Source: Streptomyces noursei ATCC 11455 (GTDB lineage Bacteria > Actinomycetota > Actinomycetes > Streptomycetales > Streptomycetaceae). Taken from it: a stretch of DNA of 64,000 bases. Position 1 is the stretch's first letter. Each line of letters begins with the position of its first letter. Made by a program: the position numbers and the translations under genes. Positions 27,388-38,677 of the stretch are shown here, in pieces. The DNA is taken from NCBI RefSeq assembly GCF_001704275.1, contig NZ_CP011533.1:3286001-3350000 (forward strand). Direction: 5' to 3'. The notes below the pieces were generated by a model. The model saw nothing but the letters and a program-made list of their open reading frames with translations. It did no database searches and was not told the DNA's origin.

Positions 27388-29291
27388 CGACCACGGAGAC
27401 CGACCGGCCGGCCGACGGCCCGGACAGCGACACCACCGGCGACGCCGCCCATCGCACCGGGCGACCCGCCGCGGACGGGCGGCGCCCACCGGACGACGCC
27501 CCGGACGCCTTCGAGGCGGATCTGCTGCCCACCCCGAAGGGCGCCTCCCGAGCCCTGTTGGGGTCGCTGCTGGCCCCGCACCGCGGCCGGGTGGCGGCCG
27601 CCACCGCCGCGCTGCTGCTCCAGCAGGCCGCCGCGCAGGCCAGCCCGCTGCTGGTGGCCTACGCCCTCGACCGGGTGGTGCCGGCCCTGCGGGCGGGCGG
27701 GCGCGGCCCGTTGGTCGTCCTGGTGACGGTGGCCGTGCTGTGCGCGGTGGCCGCCGGCGGCCTCCAGTGGGCCTTCGTCCGGCTCTCCGCCCGGGCCGGC
27801 CAGGACGTGCTGCTGGACCTGCGCGGCCGGATCTTCCGGCACTCCCAGGCACTCGGCCTGGACTTCCACGAGCGCTACACCTCCGGCCGGTTGATATCGC
27901 GCGCCACCACGGACGTCGAGGCGCTGCGCGAACTCCTCGAAGAGGGCCTCCAGGAACTGGTCACGGTCGTCCTCTCGGCGCTGTACGTCACCGTGCTGCT
28001 GTTCTGGCTGGACGTGGGCCTGGGCACCTCGGCGCTGCTCTCGGCGGTGCCGCTGGCGCTCCTGGTCCGCTCCTTCCAGCACCGCTCGCAGCGGGCGTAC
28101 CGCGCCAAGTCCACCGCCACCGCGGCGGTCATCGTGCGGTTCGCGGAGACCCTCAACGGCATCCGGCCGGTGCTGGCGTTCCGCCGCGAGCGGGCCAACG
28201 ACGCCGCCTTCGCCGCGCTGAACTCCCGCCACCGGCGGCTCAACGGCGACGCGATCCTGGAGATGGCGCGCTATGTCGTCGGCTCCCGCGCGGTGGCCAA
28301 CGCCGCGCTGGCCGCGATCGTGCTGTGGGGCGCCTACCGCGTCGCCACCGGCGGGCTCGCCCTCGGCGTGCTGGCCGCCGCGACCCTCTACCTGCGCCGG
28401 CTGTACGACCCGCTCGACCGGATGGGCGTGTTCCTGAACGCCTACGAGTCCGCCGCCGCCTCCCTGGAGAAGATCGCCGGGCTGCTGGCCCAGCGGCCGA
28501 CGGTCGCCGAGCCCACCGCTCCGCGTGCGCTGCCGCCCGCCGCCCCCGACCGCCCCGGCCGCGAAGTGGCCTTCCACGGCGTCCGCTTCGGGTACCGCAC
28601 GGGCGGCGAGGTGCTGCCGCGCTTCGACCTCGCCCTGGCGGCCGGCACCACCGTCGCGGTGGTCGGCGCCACCGGGGCCGGCAAGTCCACCCTCGCCAGG
28701 CTGCTGGCCCGCTTCCACGACCCCACGGAGGGCCGGGTGGCGCTGGACGGGGTCGATCTGCGCGAGCTGTCCGGCGCGGAGCTGCGCCGCGAGGTGGTGA
28801 TGGTCACCCAGGAGGCGTTCCTGTTCTCCGGCACGGTCGCCGACAACATCGCGCTGGGCGATCCGGATGCCGACCGCGCGCGGATCGAGCGGGCCGCGCG
28901 GGCGATCGGGGCGCACGACTTCATCGTCGCGCTCCCGGAGGGCTACGACACCGACGTCCGCAGGCGCGGCGGCCGGCTCTCCGCGGGCCAGCGTCAACTG
29001 GTGGGCTTCGCACGGGCGTTGCTGGCCGATCCGGCGGTGCTCATCCTGGACGAGGCGACCAGCTCGCTGGACATACCGGGCGAGCGGGCGGTGCAGCGGG
29101 CGATGGGTGCGGTGCTGCGCGGCCGGACGGCGCTGGTGATCGCGCACCGGCTGTCCACGGTGGAGTCCGCGGACCGGGTGCTGGTGATGTCCGACGGCCG
29201 GATCGTCGAGGACGGCGCCCCGGCCGCGCTGATCGCCGACGGCGGCCGGTACGCGGCTCTGCACCGGGCCTGGCGGACGAGTGTGTCCTGA
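27384..29291 (+). CDS. ABC exporter subunit 2 (catalytic partner)
   Basis: A 635-residue half-transporter coupled by ATGA to subunit 1. About 45 hydrophilic residues precede the six-helix domain (about 60-365). The ATPase has Walker A GATGAGKST (about 427-435), Walker B with intact catalytic Glu (VLILDEATSSLD), H-loop VIAHRLST, and a signature read as LSAGQ instead of LSGGQ. With subunit 1 it forms one consensus and one degenerate ATP site, as in the TM287/288 and BmrC/D exporters. It is likely a drug, lipid or peptide exporter. Because translation of subunit 1 needs the TTA codon read, this gene is probably also bldA-sensitive through coupling. Confidence 0.92.
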   Translation: MTTTETDRPADGPDSDTTGDAAHRTGRPAADGRRPPDDAPDAFEADLLPTPKGASRALLGSLLAPHRGRVAAATAALLLQQAAAQASPLLVAYALDRVVPALRAGGRGPLVVLVTVAVLCAVAAGGLQWAFVRLSARAGQDVLLDLRGRIFRHSQALGLDFHERYTSGRLISRATTDVEALRELLEEGLQELVTVVLSALYVTVLLFWLDVGLGTSALLSAVPLALLVRSFQHRSQRAYRAKSTATAAVIVRFAETLNGIRPVLAFRRERANDAAFAALNSRHRRLNGDAILEMARYVVGSRAVANAALAAIVLWGAYRVATGGLALGVLAAATLYLRRLYDPLDRMGVFLNAYESAAASLEKIAGLLAQRPTVAEPTAPRALPPAAPDRPGREVAFHGVRFGYRTGGEVLPRFDLALAAGTTVAVVGATGAGKSTLARLLARFHDPTEGRVALDGVDLRELSGAELRREVVMVTQEAFLFSGTVADNIALGDPDADRARIERAARAIGAHDFIVALPEGYDTDVRRRGGRLSAGQRQLVGFARALLADPAVLILDEATSSLDIPGERAVQRAMGAVLRGRTALVIAHRLSTVESADRVLVMSDGRIVEDGAPAALIADGGRYAALHRAWRTSVS

Positions 29292-29294
29292 GCG

Positions 29295-29329
29295 ACGGTC
29301 CCGGGCCGGCCCGATACCCGGCCGACCGT
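29295..29329 (+). terminator. Hairpin after ABC exporter genes
   Basis: ACGGTC (29295-29300) pairs with GACCGT (29324-29329), enclosing a CCGGG/CCCGG inner stem, 3 nt after the stop and followed by CCGGTTT. Confidence 0.6.
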
Positions 29330-29606
29330 CCGGTTTCCGGACGTCGATTTCGCCCAACGGACGTTTTCCGGCCAATTAGTTGAACGGCACCTGACAACCA
29401 CTCGCCAGTGGTGGCACTCTTCCCGGCAGCCGCCACCCGGACCCCCACTGCACCGCTCCGGGCGGCCGTGACCCCGTACCACCGGCTCGTCAACCCCCCA
29501 CACACGCTCCACGAGTTCTGCCTCGCTCTGCCCGGACGGCCGCTCAGCCGCCCGGTCCCCCCCTTGGCCGCTCCCGTCGTGCCGCGGCCCCGCAGAAGGA
29601 GTCAGT
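29330..29606. other. Upstream region of first M4 protease with dyad
   Basis: No gene is seen. An AT-richer block (29340-29412) ends in the dyad ACCACT-CGCC-AGTGGT (29397-29412), a plausible operator. The remainder is C-rich leader up to AAGGAG before the GTG start. Confidence 0.45.
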
Positions 29607-31907
29607 GTGAGAAGCACCCCCCATAGACCCACCCCGCAGCGGCGTGCCGTGGCGACCGGCGCGCTGGTCGCGGTCACCGCACTGCTGGCCGTCGGCGTCC
29701 AGACCGGCACCGGCGCGGCGGCCAGCCCGCACGCCGCCGCCCGCCCGGCCCCGCACGCCGCCCCCCTGGCCGGTGCGCTGCCCGGCAAGCTCACCCCGTC
29801 GCAGCGGGCCGAGCTGATCCGGAAGGCCAACGCCACCACGGCCGCCACCGCCCAGCGGCTGCACCTCGGCGCCAAGGAGAAGCTGGTCGTCAAGGACGTC
29901 GAGCAGGACGCCGACGGCACCACGCACACCCGCTACGACCGCACCTACGAGGGGCTGCCGGTGCTCGGCGGAGACCTCGTCGTGCACACCGCGAAGGGCG
30001 GTGCGGTCAAGAGCACCACCAAGGCCACCAAGGCCGCCCTCGCCGTCGCCTCCACCACCGCGAAGGTCTCCCCGGCCACCGCCGCGGCCAAGGCGGTCTC
30101 CTCCGCCAAGTCCCTCGGCTCGACGAGGACCGCGGCCGACCAGGCCCCGCGCAAGGTGGTCTGGGCCGCCGACGGCACCCCGCGGCTGGCCTGGGAGACG
30201 GTGGTCGGCGGGTTCCAGGACGACGGCACGCCCAACCAGCTGCACGTCATCACCGACGCCGGCACCGGCGCGAAGATCTTCCAGTACCAGGGCATCGAGA
30301 ACGGCATCGGCAACAGCGAGTACAGCGGCAAGGTCACCATCGGGACCTCCGGCTCCGCGCCGAACTTCACGATGACCGACACCACCCGCGGCAACCACAA
30401 GACCTACAACCTCAACCACGGCTCGTCCGGGACCGGTTCGCTGTTCACCGACGCCGACGACACCTGGGGCGACGGCACCCCGGGCAACGCCCAGACCGCC
30501 GCCGTGGACGCCGCCTACGGCGCCCAGGAGACCTGGGACTACTACAAGAACGTGCACGGCCGCACCGGCATCCGCGGCGACGGCGTCGGCGCCTACTCCC
30601 GCGTGCACTACGGCAACAGCTACGTCAACGCCTTCTGGGACGACGGCTGCTTCTGCATGACGTACGGCGACGGCAGCAACAACGCCGCCCCGCTGACCGC
30701 GCTGGACGTGGCCGGCCACGAGATGTCGCACGGCGTCACCGCCGCCACCGCCAACCTCACCTACAGCGGCGAGTCCGGCGGTCTCAACGAGGCGACCTCG
30801 GACATCTTCGGCACCGCCGTGGAGTTCTACGCCAACAACCCCGCCGACCCCGGTGACTACCTCATCGGCGAGAAGATCAACATCAACGGCGACGGCACCC
30901 CGCTGCGCTACATGGACAAGCCCTCCAAGGACGGCGCCTCGGCCGACTACTGGTCGAGCACCGTCGGCAACAAGGACGTCCACTACTCGTCCGGGGTCGC
31001 CAACCACTACTTCTACCTGCTGTCCGAGGGCAGCGGCGCCAAGGACATCAACGGCGTCCACTACGACAGCCCGACCTACGACAACCTGCCGGTGCCGGGC
31101 ATCGGGCGGGCCAACGCCGAGAAGGTGTGGTTCAAGGCGCTCAGCCAGTACATGAGCGCCAACACCGACTACGCCGGCGCCCGCACCGCCACCCTCCAGG
31201 CCGCGGCCGACCTCTTCGGCCAGGGCAGCGCCACGTACAACACGGTCGCCAACACCTGGGCGGCGGTGAACGTCGGCTCCCGGGTTTCGGACGGCGGGGT
31301 CTCCGTCACCAACCCGGGCAACCAGACCGGCACCGTCGGCCAGGCGGCCAGCCTCCAGATCAAGGCCAGCAGCGGCACCACCGGCACGCTGTCGTACGCG
31401 GCCAGCGGGCTGCCCGCCGGGCTGTCCATCGACGCCTCCACCGGCCTGATCTCGGGCACCCCGACCACCGCCGGCACCAGCACGGTCACCGTGACGGTCA
31501 CCGACGCGGCGCAGAAGACCGGGACCGCGTCCTTCACCTGGACCGTCAACCCGGTCGGCGGCGGCAACGTCTACGAGAACACCACCAAGGTGGCCATCCC
31601 GGACGCCGGAGCGGCCATCACCTCGCCGATCCCCGTCAGCCGCAGCGGCAACGCGCCCAGCGGGCTCAAGGTGACGGTGGACATCACCCACAGCTGGCGC
31701 GGTGACCTGGTCATCGACCTGCTGGCCCCGGACGGCACCGCGTACCGGCTGAAGAACTCCAGCCTCTCGGACTCGGCGGCCGACGTGAAGGCCACGTACA
31801 CCGTCAACGCCTCGACGAAGGCCGCGAGCGGCACCTGGAAGCTGCGTGTCCAGGACGTCTACGCGGGCGACTCCGGCACCCTCAACGGCTGGAAGCTGAC
31901 CTTCTGA
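29607..31907 (+). CDS. Secreted M4 neutral metalloprotease with Ig-like and P domains
   Basis: A 766-residue secreted zinc protease. A signal peptide (about 1-40) and FTP/PepSY-type propeptide (about 60-225) precede the thermolysin-like catalytic domain with HEMSH (371-375), third ligand E395 in GGLNEATSD and the transition-state His near 459 (DVHYSSG). After about 560 it has an Ig-like He_PIG domain (SGLPAGLSIDASTGLISGTP) and a C-terminal proprotein-convertase P domain (SWRGDLVIDLLAPDGTAYRL), additions that its downstream paralogue lacks. The GTG at 29607 has AAGGAG upstream. It is probably a nutrient-scavenging or developmental protease. Confidence 0.95.
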   Translation: MRSTPHRPTPQRRAVATGALVAVTALLAVGVQTGTGAAASPHAAARPAPHAAPLAGALPGKLTPSQRAELIRKANATTAATAQRLHLGAKEKLVVKDVEQDADGTTHTRYDRTYEGLPVLGGDLVVHTAKGGAVKSTTKATKAALAVASTTAKVSPATAAAKAVSSAKSLGSTRTAADQAPRKVVWAADGTPRLAWETVVGGFQDDGTPNQLHVITDAGTGAKIFQYQGIENGIGNSEYSGKVTIGTSGSAPNFTMTDTTRGNHKTYNLNHGSSGTGSLFTDADDTWGDGTPGNAQTAAVDAAYGAQETWDYYKNVHGRTGIRGDGVGAYSRVHYGNSYVNAFWDDGCFCMTYGDGSNNAAPLTALDVAGHEMSHGVTAATANLTYSGESGGLNEATSDIFGTAVEFYANNPADPGDYLIGEKININGDGTPLRYMDKPSKDGASADYWSSTVGNKDVHYSSGVANHYFYLLSEGSGAKDINGVHYDSPTYDNLPVPGIGRANAEKVWFKALSQYMSANTDYAGARTATLQAAADLFGQGSATYNTVANTWAAVNVGSRVSDGGVSVTNPGNQTGTVGQAASLQIKASSGTTGTLSYAASGLPAGLSIDASTGLISGTPTTAGTSTVTVTVTDAAQKTGTASFTWTVNPVGGGNVYENTTKVAIPDAGAAITSPIPVSRSGNAPSGLKVTVDITHSWRGDLVIDLLAPDGTAYRLKNSSLSDSAADVKATYTVNASTKAASGTWKLRVQDVYAGDSGTLNGWKLTF

Positions 31908-32204
31908 CAGGAGCCGGCAACCTGCCCGTCACCTTGGTGTGACAGCGCCGGTCCGACCTCGACCGCGTCACACCCGACGTGACAACTGATCAGCGGCATC
32001 ACCGAGTTGGGCGTCGTCCCCGGATCCACCGGGGACGGCGCCCCGCTCCGTTATCCGGACAACGCTCCCCTCTGTGCGGACGATTTTCAGCCAAACTCCG
32101 ATCACCCCGCTGACATGCACCCGATCAACTGGCAGTCTTCCCGACGCATGTCACACCCGCATCGCTTTGCACCCCCACCACTTGGCAAAGTTGAAGGAGC
32201 ACGC
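31908..32204. other. Region between the two M4 protease genes with inverted repeat
   Basis: No gene and no strong terminator. GGTGTGAC (31936-31943) and GTCACACC (31967-31974) form an inverted repeat that could be a weak terminator or operator. The right half is AT-richer and probably holds the promoter of the second protease. Confidence 0.4.
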
Positions 32205-33842
32205 GTGACCCCCCACATATCTCGTAAGACCCGTGTGACCAGCGCCGCGGTCGCCGGAGCGGCCCTGCTCGTCGCCGGCATCACCGCGGCCGGCACCGCC
32301 GGCGCCTCGCCCGCCCCCACCGCCACCCCCCACGGTGGCGCGCCGCTCGCGCTCAGCACCTCGCACCGCGCGGAGCTGCTCCACGACGCCAGCGCGGCCA
32401 CCGCGCAGACGGCCAAGGAGCTGGGCCTGGGCTCCCAGGAGAAGCTGGTCGTCAAGGACGTCATCAAGGACGCCGACGGCACCGTGCACACCCGCTACGA
32501 CCGCACCTTCGGCGGCCTGCCGGTGCTCGGCGGCGACCTGGTCGTGCACACCGCCAAGGGCGGCGCCGTCAAGGGCGTCACCAAGGCCACCAAGGCGAAC
32601 GTCAAGGTCGCCTCGCTCACCGCGAAGATCGCCCCGAAGACCGCCGCGCTGGCCGCCGAGTCCACCGCCACCAAGACCATCGGCGCCAAGAAGGTCGACG
32701 CACCCGCGCCCCGCAAGGTGATCTGGGCCGCCAAGGGCACCCCGGTGCTGGCGTACGAGACCGTGGTCGGCGGCGTCCAGAAGGACGGCACGCCCAATGA
32801 GCTGCACGTCATCACCGACGCCAACACCGGCAAGAAGCTCTTCCAGTTCCAGGGCATCGAGACCGGCGTCGGCAACAGCATGTACGCCGGCAAGGTCGAC
32901 CTCGCGTCCAAGAAGGGCGGCAGCGGCTACGAGCTGACCGACGACTCCCGCGGCGGCCACCAGACGTTCGACCTGAGCGGCAGCGAGAGCGGCGACGGCA
33001 AGCTCTTCACCAACTCCACCGACACGTGGGGCGACGGCAAGCCCAGCAACGCGCAGACCGCCGCCGTCGACGCCGCCTACGGCGCCCAGGAGACCTGGGA
33101 CTACTACAAGAACGTGCACGGCCGCAGCGGCATCAAGGGCGACGGCAAGGGCGCCACGTCCCGCGTGCACTACGGCCAGAACTACGTCAACGCGTTCTGG
33201 GACGACAGCTGCTTCTGCATGACCTACGGCGACGGCGAGGGCAACAACAAGCCGCTGACCGCCCTCGACGTCGCGGGCCACGAGATGTCGCACGGCGTCA
33301 CCTCCGCCACCGCGGGCCTGGAGTACAGCGGCGAGTCCGGCGGCCTCAACGAGGCCACCTCGGACATCTTCGGCGCCTCCGTGGCGTTCTACGCCAAGAA
33401 CCCCGCCGAGCCGGGCAGCTACTTCATCGGCAAGAAGATCGACATCAACGGTGACGGCAAGCCGCTGCGCTACATGGACAAGCCCTCCAAGGACGGCCAG
33501 TCCCTGGACAACTGGAGCGCGGACGCCGGCAACGTGGACGTCCACTACTCCTCGGGCATCGCCAACCACTTCTTCTACCTGCTGTCCGAGGGCAGCGGCC
33601 CGAAGGACGCGAACGGCGACCACTACGACAGCCCGACCGCGGACGGCTCCAAGGTCACCGGCATCGGCCGCGACAAGGCCGAGAAGATCTGGTTCAAGGC
33701 GCTGACCACGTACATGACCTCGACCACCGACTACAAGGCGGCCCGCGAGGCGACCGTCAAGGCGGCCACCGACCTCTACGGCGCGGGCAGCGCCGAGGTC
33801 AAGGGCGTCGAGTCGGCCTGGACCGGCGTCAACGTCAAGTAA
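32205..33842 (+). CDS. Secreted M4 neutral metalloprotease (short paralogue)
   Basis: The 545-residue protein is closely similar along its length to the upstream protease: signal peptide (about 1-35), propeptide with the repeated LGLGSQEKLVVKDV and VLGGDLVVHTAKGGAVK segments, and an M4 domain with HEMSH (359-363), GGLNEATSDIFG and DVHYSSGIANH. It stops right after the catalytic domain and has no Ig-like or P domain. It is notably Lys-rich compared with its paralogue. The GTG at 32205 follows GAAGGAG. The pair looks like a tandem duplication with loss or gain of the C-terminal modules. A strong terminator follows. Confidence 0.95.
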   Translation: MTPHISRKTRVTSAAVAGAALLVAGITAAGTAGASPAPTATPHGGAPLALSTSHRAELLHDASAATAQTAKELGLGSQEKLVVKDVIKDADGTVHTRYDRTFGGLPVLGGDLVVHTAKGGAVKGVTKATKANVKVASLTAKIAPKTAALAAESTATKTIGAKKVDAPAPRKVIWAAKGTPVLAYETVVGGVQKDGTPNELHVITDANTGKKLFQFQGIETGVGNSMYAGKVDLASKKGGSGYELTDDSRGGHQTFDLSGSESGDGKLFTNSTDTWGDGKPSNAQTAAVDAAYGAQETWDYYKNVHGRSGIKGDGKGATSRVHYGQNYVNAFWDDSCFCMTYGDGEGNNKPLTALDVAGHEMSHGVTSATAGLEYSGESGGLNEATSDIFGASVAFYAKNPAEPGSYFIGKKIDINGDGKPLRYMDKPSKDGQSLDNWSADAGNVDVHYSSGIANHFFYLLSEGSGPKDANGDHYDSPTADGSKVTGIGRDKAEKIWFKALTTYMTSTTDYKAAREATVKAATDLYGAGSAEVKGVESAWTGVNVK

Positions 33843-33873
33843 CGCACCACCGCGGCCGGTTGGCCGCACCGCA

Positions 33874-33918
33874 CCGGCGTGGCCGGGGGCTCGCTCCCCC
33901 GGCCACGCCGGCTTTTTT
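33874..33918 (+). terminator. Strong rho-independent terminator after second M4 protease
   Basis: A 16-bp perfect stem (CCGGCGTGGCCGGGGG with its complement, 33874-33911) is followed by C and six T. It is the most classical terminator in the window. Confidence 0.95.
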
Positions 33919-34526
33919 CGGCCACGCCGTCGCGGCCGGATCCCCCGCCCGGCCCCCGAGGGCGGCGCACCGCCCGGCGCCGGGCGACCGGGCGCCGTCG
34001 CGCGCCGTCGCCCCAGGTGAGGGTCGTGCGGGCGGCGACCGCCGGCGGCCCGTACTGCCCGGTCCGTCGATATGGCCGATTCCACCCCCTCAGGCGCTCT
34101 TGTCCGGACCCCCGCGTGGCGAGAGGCTGCGGTGGTGGCGCCGACGGGCCCCGGCGCGGCAACGGACTTCCGCACACCGCAACTCCGCTGTGCTCGCACC
34201 GAGTTGAGGAGGCGAACGCCGACCGTGTCAGCACCGAGCCGCGGCCGCCCACCAGGGCGGCGGCCCCTGCCCACCGGAGCGCCCGGCGTGAGCGGTTACG
34301 AATCGGTAGTTCACATTCCCGTGGCTTTCCCGGCCGCCGCGCACGGGAAGCCTCACCCGGTACGCCGTTTCGCGCACCCGGCCGGCGGGGCCCGTTCGGG
34401 GTCGCCGCGCCGTCCGCCAGCAGAGTGAAAGCGGACAGGAGCGCCCATGCCCGCACCCGGTCCCCCCGCCGTGGAGCGGATAGAAAGGACAAAACCCCGC
34501 AAAGCATCACAATCCCAGGTGAGCCC
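33919..34526. other. 608-nt region upstream of glgE, no gene seen
   Basis: Open frames here lack coding-type third-position bias and family features. An AT-richer block at about 34290-34325 (GGTTACGAATCGGTAGTTC) and another at 34480-34520 are the best promoter and leader candidates. In S. coelicolor I recall a glycogen phosphorylase gene beside glgE; none is present here. Confidence 0.5.
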
Positions 34527-36526
34527 ATGATCGGTCGCATCCCTGTACTGGACATCCGCCCGCAGATCGATTGCGGCCGCCGCCCGGCCAAGGCCGTGGT
34601 GGACGAAACCTTCGAGGTCTCCGCGACGGTCTTCCGCGAAGGCCACGACGCGGTCGCCGCGAACGTGGTGCTGCGCAACCCTGCGGGCCGGTGCGGCCCC
34701 TGGACCCCGATGCGGGAGCGCGAACCCGGCACCGACCGGTGGACCTGCGAGGTCACCCCCGACGTCGAGGGGCGCTGGACGTTCACCGTCGAGGCGTGGT
34801 CCGACCCCGTCACCACCTGGCGCCGGCACGCCGGGGTGAAGATCCCGGCCGGGATCGACACCGAGCTGGTCCTCGCCGAGGGCGCCGCGCTGCACGAACG
34901 GGCCGCCTCCGAGGTCCCCAAGAGCGACGGCCGGGAGGCGGTGCTGGCCGCCGTCGACGCGCTGCGCGACGCCACCCTGCCGGCCGCCACCCGCCTGGCC
35001 ACCGCGCTCGCCCCGGAGGTCACCGAGGCGCTGGACCGCCATCCGCTGCGCGAACTGCTCACCGTCTCCCGCCCGATGCCGCTGATCGTCGAGCGCCGAA
35101 GAGCCCTGTACGGCTCCTGGTACGAGCTCTTCCCGCGCTCCGAGGGCGCCGTGACCGCACCGGACGGCAGCTGCCTCGGCGGCACCCTGCGCACCGCCGC
35201 CGAGCGGCTGCCGGCGGTCGCCGCGATGGGCTTCGACGTGGTCTACCTGCCGCCCGTCCACCCGATCGGCACGTCCCACCGCAAGGGCCCCAACAACGCG
35301 CTCGCCGCGGGCCCGGGCGACGTCGGCTCCCCCTGGGCCATCGGGTCGCCGGCCGGCGGCCACGACGCGCTCCACCCGGACCTGGGCACCTTCGAGGACT
35401 TCGGCCACTTCATGCGGACCGCCCGCGACCTGCGGATGGAGGTGGCGCTGGACTTCGCCCTCCAGTGCTCCCCGGACCACCCCTGGGTCGCCCTGCACCC
35501 GCAGTGGTTCCACCACCGCGCCGACGGCTCCATCGCCTACGCGGAGAACCCGCCGAAGAAGTACCAGGACATCTATCCGCTCGCCTTCGACACCGACTTC
35601 CGCGGACTGGTCCGGGAGACCGAGCGGCTGCTGCGCTTCTGGATGGCCAGGGGCGTCCGGATCTTCCGGGTGGACAACCCGCACACCAAACCGGTGGCGT
35701 TCTGGGAGAAGGTCCTCAGCGACATCAACCGCACCGACCCCGATGTGCTCTTCCTGGCCGAGGCGTTCACCCGCCCGGCGATGCTGCACACCCTCGCCCA
35801 GATCGGCTTCCAGCAGTCCTACACCTACTTCACCTGGCGCAACACCAAGGAGGAGCTGACCGAGTACCTCACCGAACTGTCCGGTGAGAGCGCCTCCTAC
35901 CTGCGGCCCAACTTCTTCGTGAACACCCCGGACATCCTGCACGCCTACCTCCAGGAGGGCGGTCGCCCCGCCTTCGAGATCCGTGCCGTGCTGGCCGCCA
36001 CCCTCTCCCCCACCTGGGGCGTCTACGCGGGCTACGAGCTGTGCGAGGGGACCCCGCTGCGGCCCGGCAGCGAGGAGTACCTGGACTCGGAGAAGTACCA
36101 GCCCCGGCCGCGCGACTGGGACGCCGCGGCCCGCGAGGGGCGGACCATCGCCCCGCTGATCACCACGCTCAACCGCGTCCGCCGCCGCCATCCCGCCCTG
36201 CAACAGCTGCGCAACCTGCACTTCCACCAGGTCGACAACGACGCCGTCCTCGCGTACTCCAAGCGCGTGGGACACGGGGCCGGAGCCGACACGGTGCTCA
36301 CGGTGGTCAACCTCGACCCGCACCACACCCACGAGGCGACGGTGTCGTTGGACATGCCGGAACTCGGCCTTGGCCGGCACGAGTCCTTCCCGGTGCGCGA
36401 CGAGCTCACCGGCGACACCTACCACTGGGGCAGGGACAACTATGTGCGCCTGGAGCCGGGCAGCTCGCTCGCGCCGGCTCATGTGCTGTCGCTGCGACCG
36501 TCCTCACCGATCGGAGGGTCACCCAA

Positions 36527-36530
<4 letters not shown>
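34527..36530 (+). CDS. glgE: Alpha-1,4-glucan:maltose-1-phosphate maltosyltransferase
   Basis: The 667-residue GH13_3 enzyme extends alpha-1,4-glucans by two glucoses per step using alpha-maltose 1-phosphate. Order: N-terminal beta domain (1-110, dimer contacts), helical insert (about 115-190), catalytic barrel and C-terminal beta domain. Motifs: YELFPRSEG (199-207), [14 protein letters not shown], nucleophile D383 in [12 protein letters not shown], acid/base E412 in FLAEAFTRP. The ATG at 34527 begins the conserved [12 protein letters not shown] with AGGTGAG upstream; longer readings are not family-like. It overlaps treS by TTGA, giving tight coupling of maltose-1-phosphate use to trehalose conversion. 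Confidence 0.97.
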
Positions 36531-38263
<1,733 letters not shown>

Positions 38264-38677
38264 GTGCCGTCGTCGCCTTCCCGTCGTCGCCCGCGGACCG
38301 GAGGGCGACGACCGGCCCCGGGGATCCGAGGGAGCCCGGCCCGGCCCTGCCGTACCGGGCACGGGCCCCTGGGGTTCCCCCGCCCGTACGCGATCGTCCG
38401 GCGCGTGCGGGCGTTTTTCGACCTTTGGCTCGGGCAACCTCCCTACTACCGCACGGGCCGGGTGGGCCATGGACGGTCTTCCGGCTCGGGTGGGGTCCTC
38501 CCGCCCGTCGGAGCTCGGGGACAGGCACCACCGCACGAAGCGAACGCCGAGAAACGCGAAAACGCTCGCGCGTAAGGACGATCTCGCCCGACACGTCCCA
38601 CACCGCTGCATCGTAAAGGCCGCATTCCGGGACACTTTGCCCTGTCTGTCGTGTGCCCGGGGAAAGGACGCGACGCC
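38264..38677. other. 414-nt gap between treS and pep2
   Basis: No gene is supported. GC-rich stretches with partial dyads (about 38318-38375) may end the glgE-treS message. The right third (38560-38650) is AT-richer and contains GACACTTTGCCCTGTCTG, so pep2-glgB probably also have their own promoter. Confidence 0.45.

Noticed and set aside
33919..34526. Possible small genes in the glgE upstream region
   Set aside because: Open frames lack ribosome-binding sites, third-position bias and any motif.
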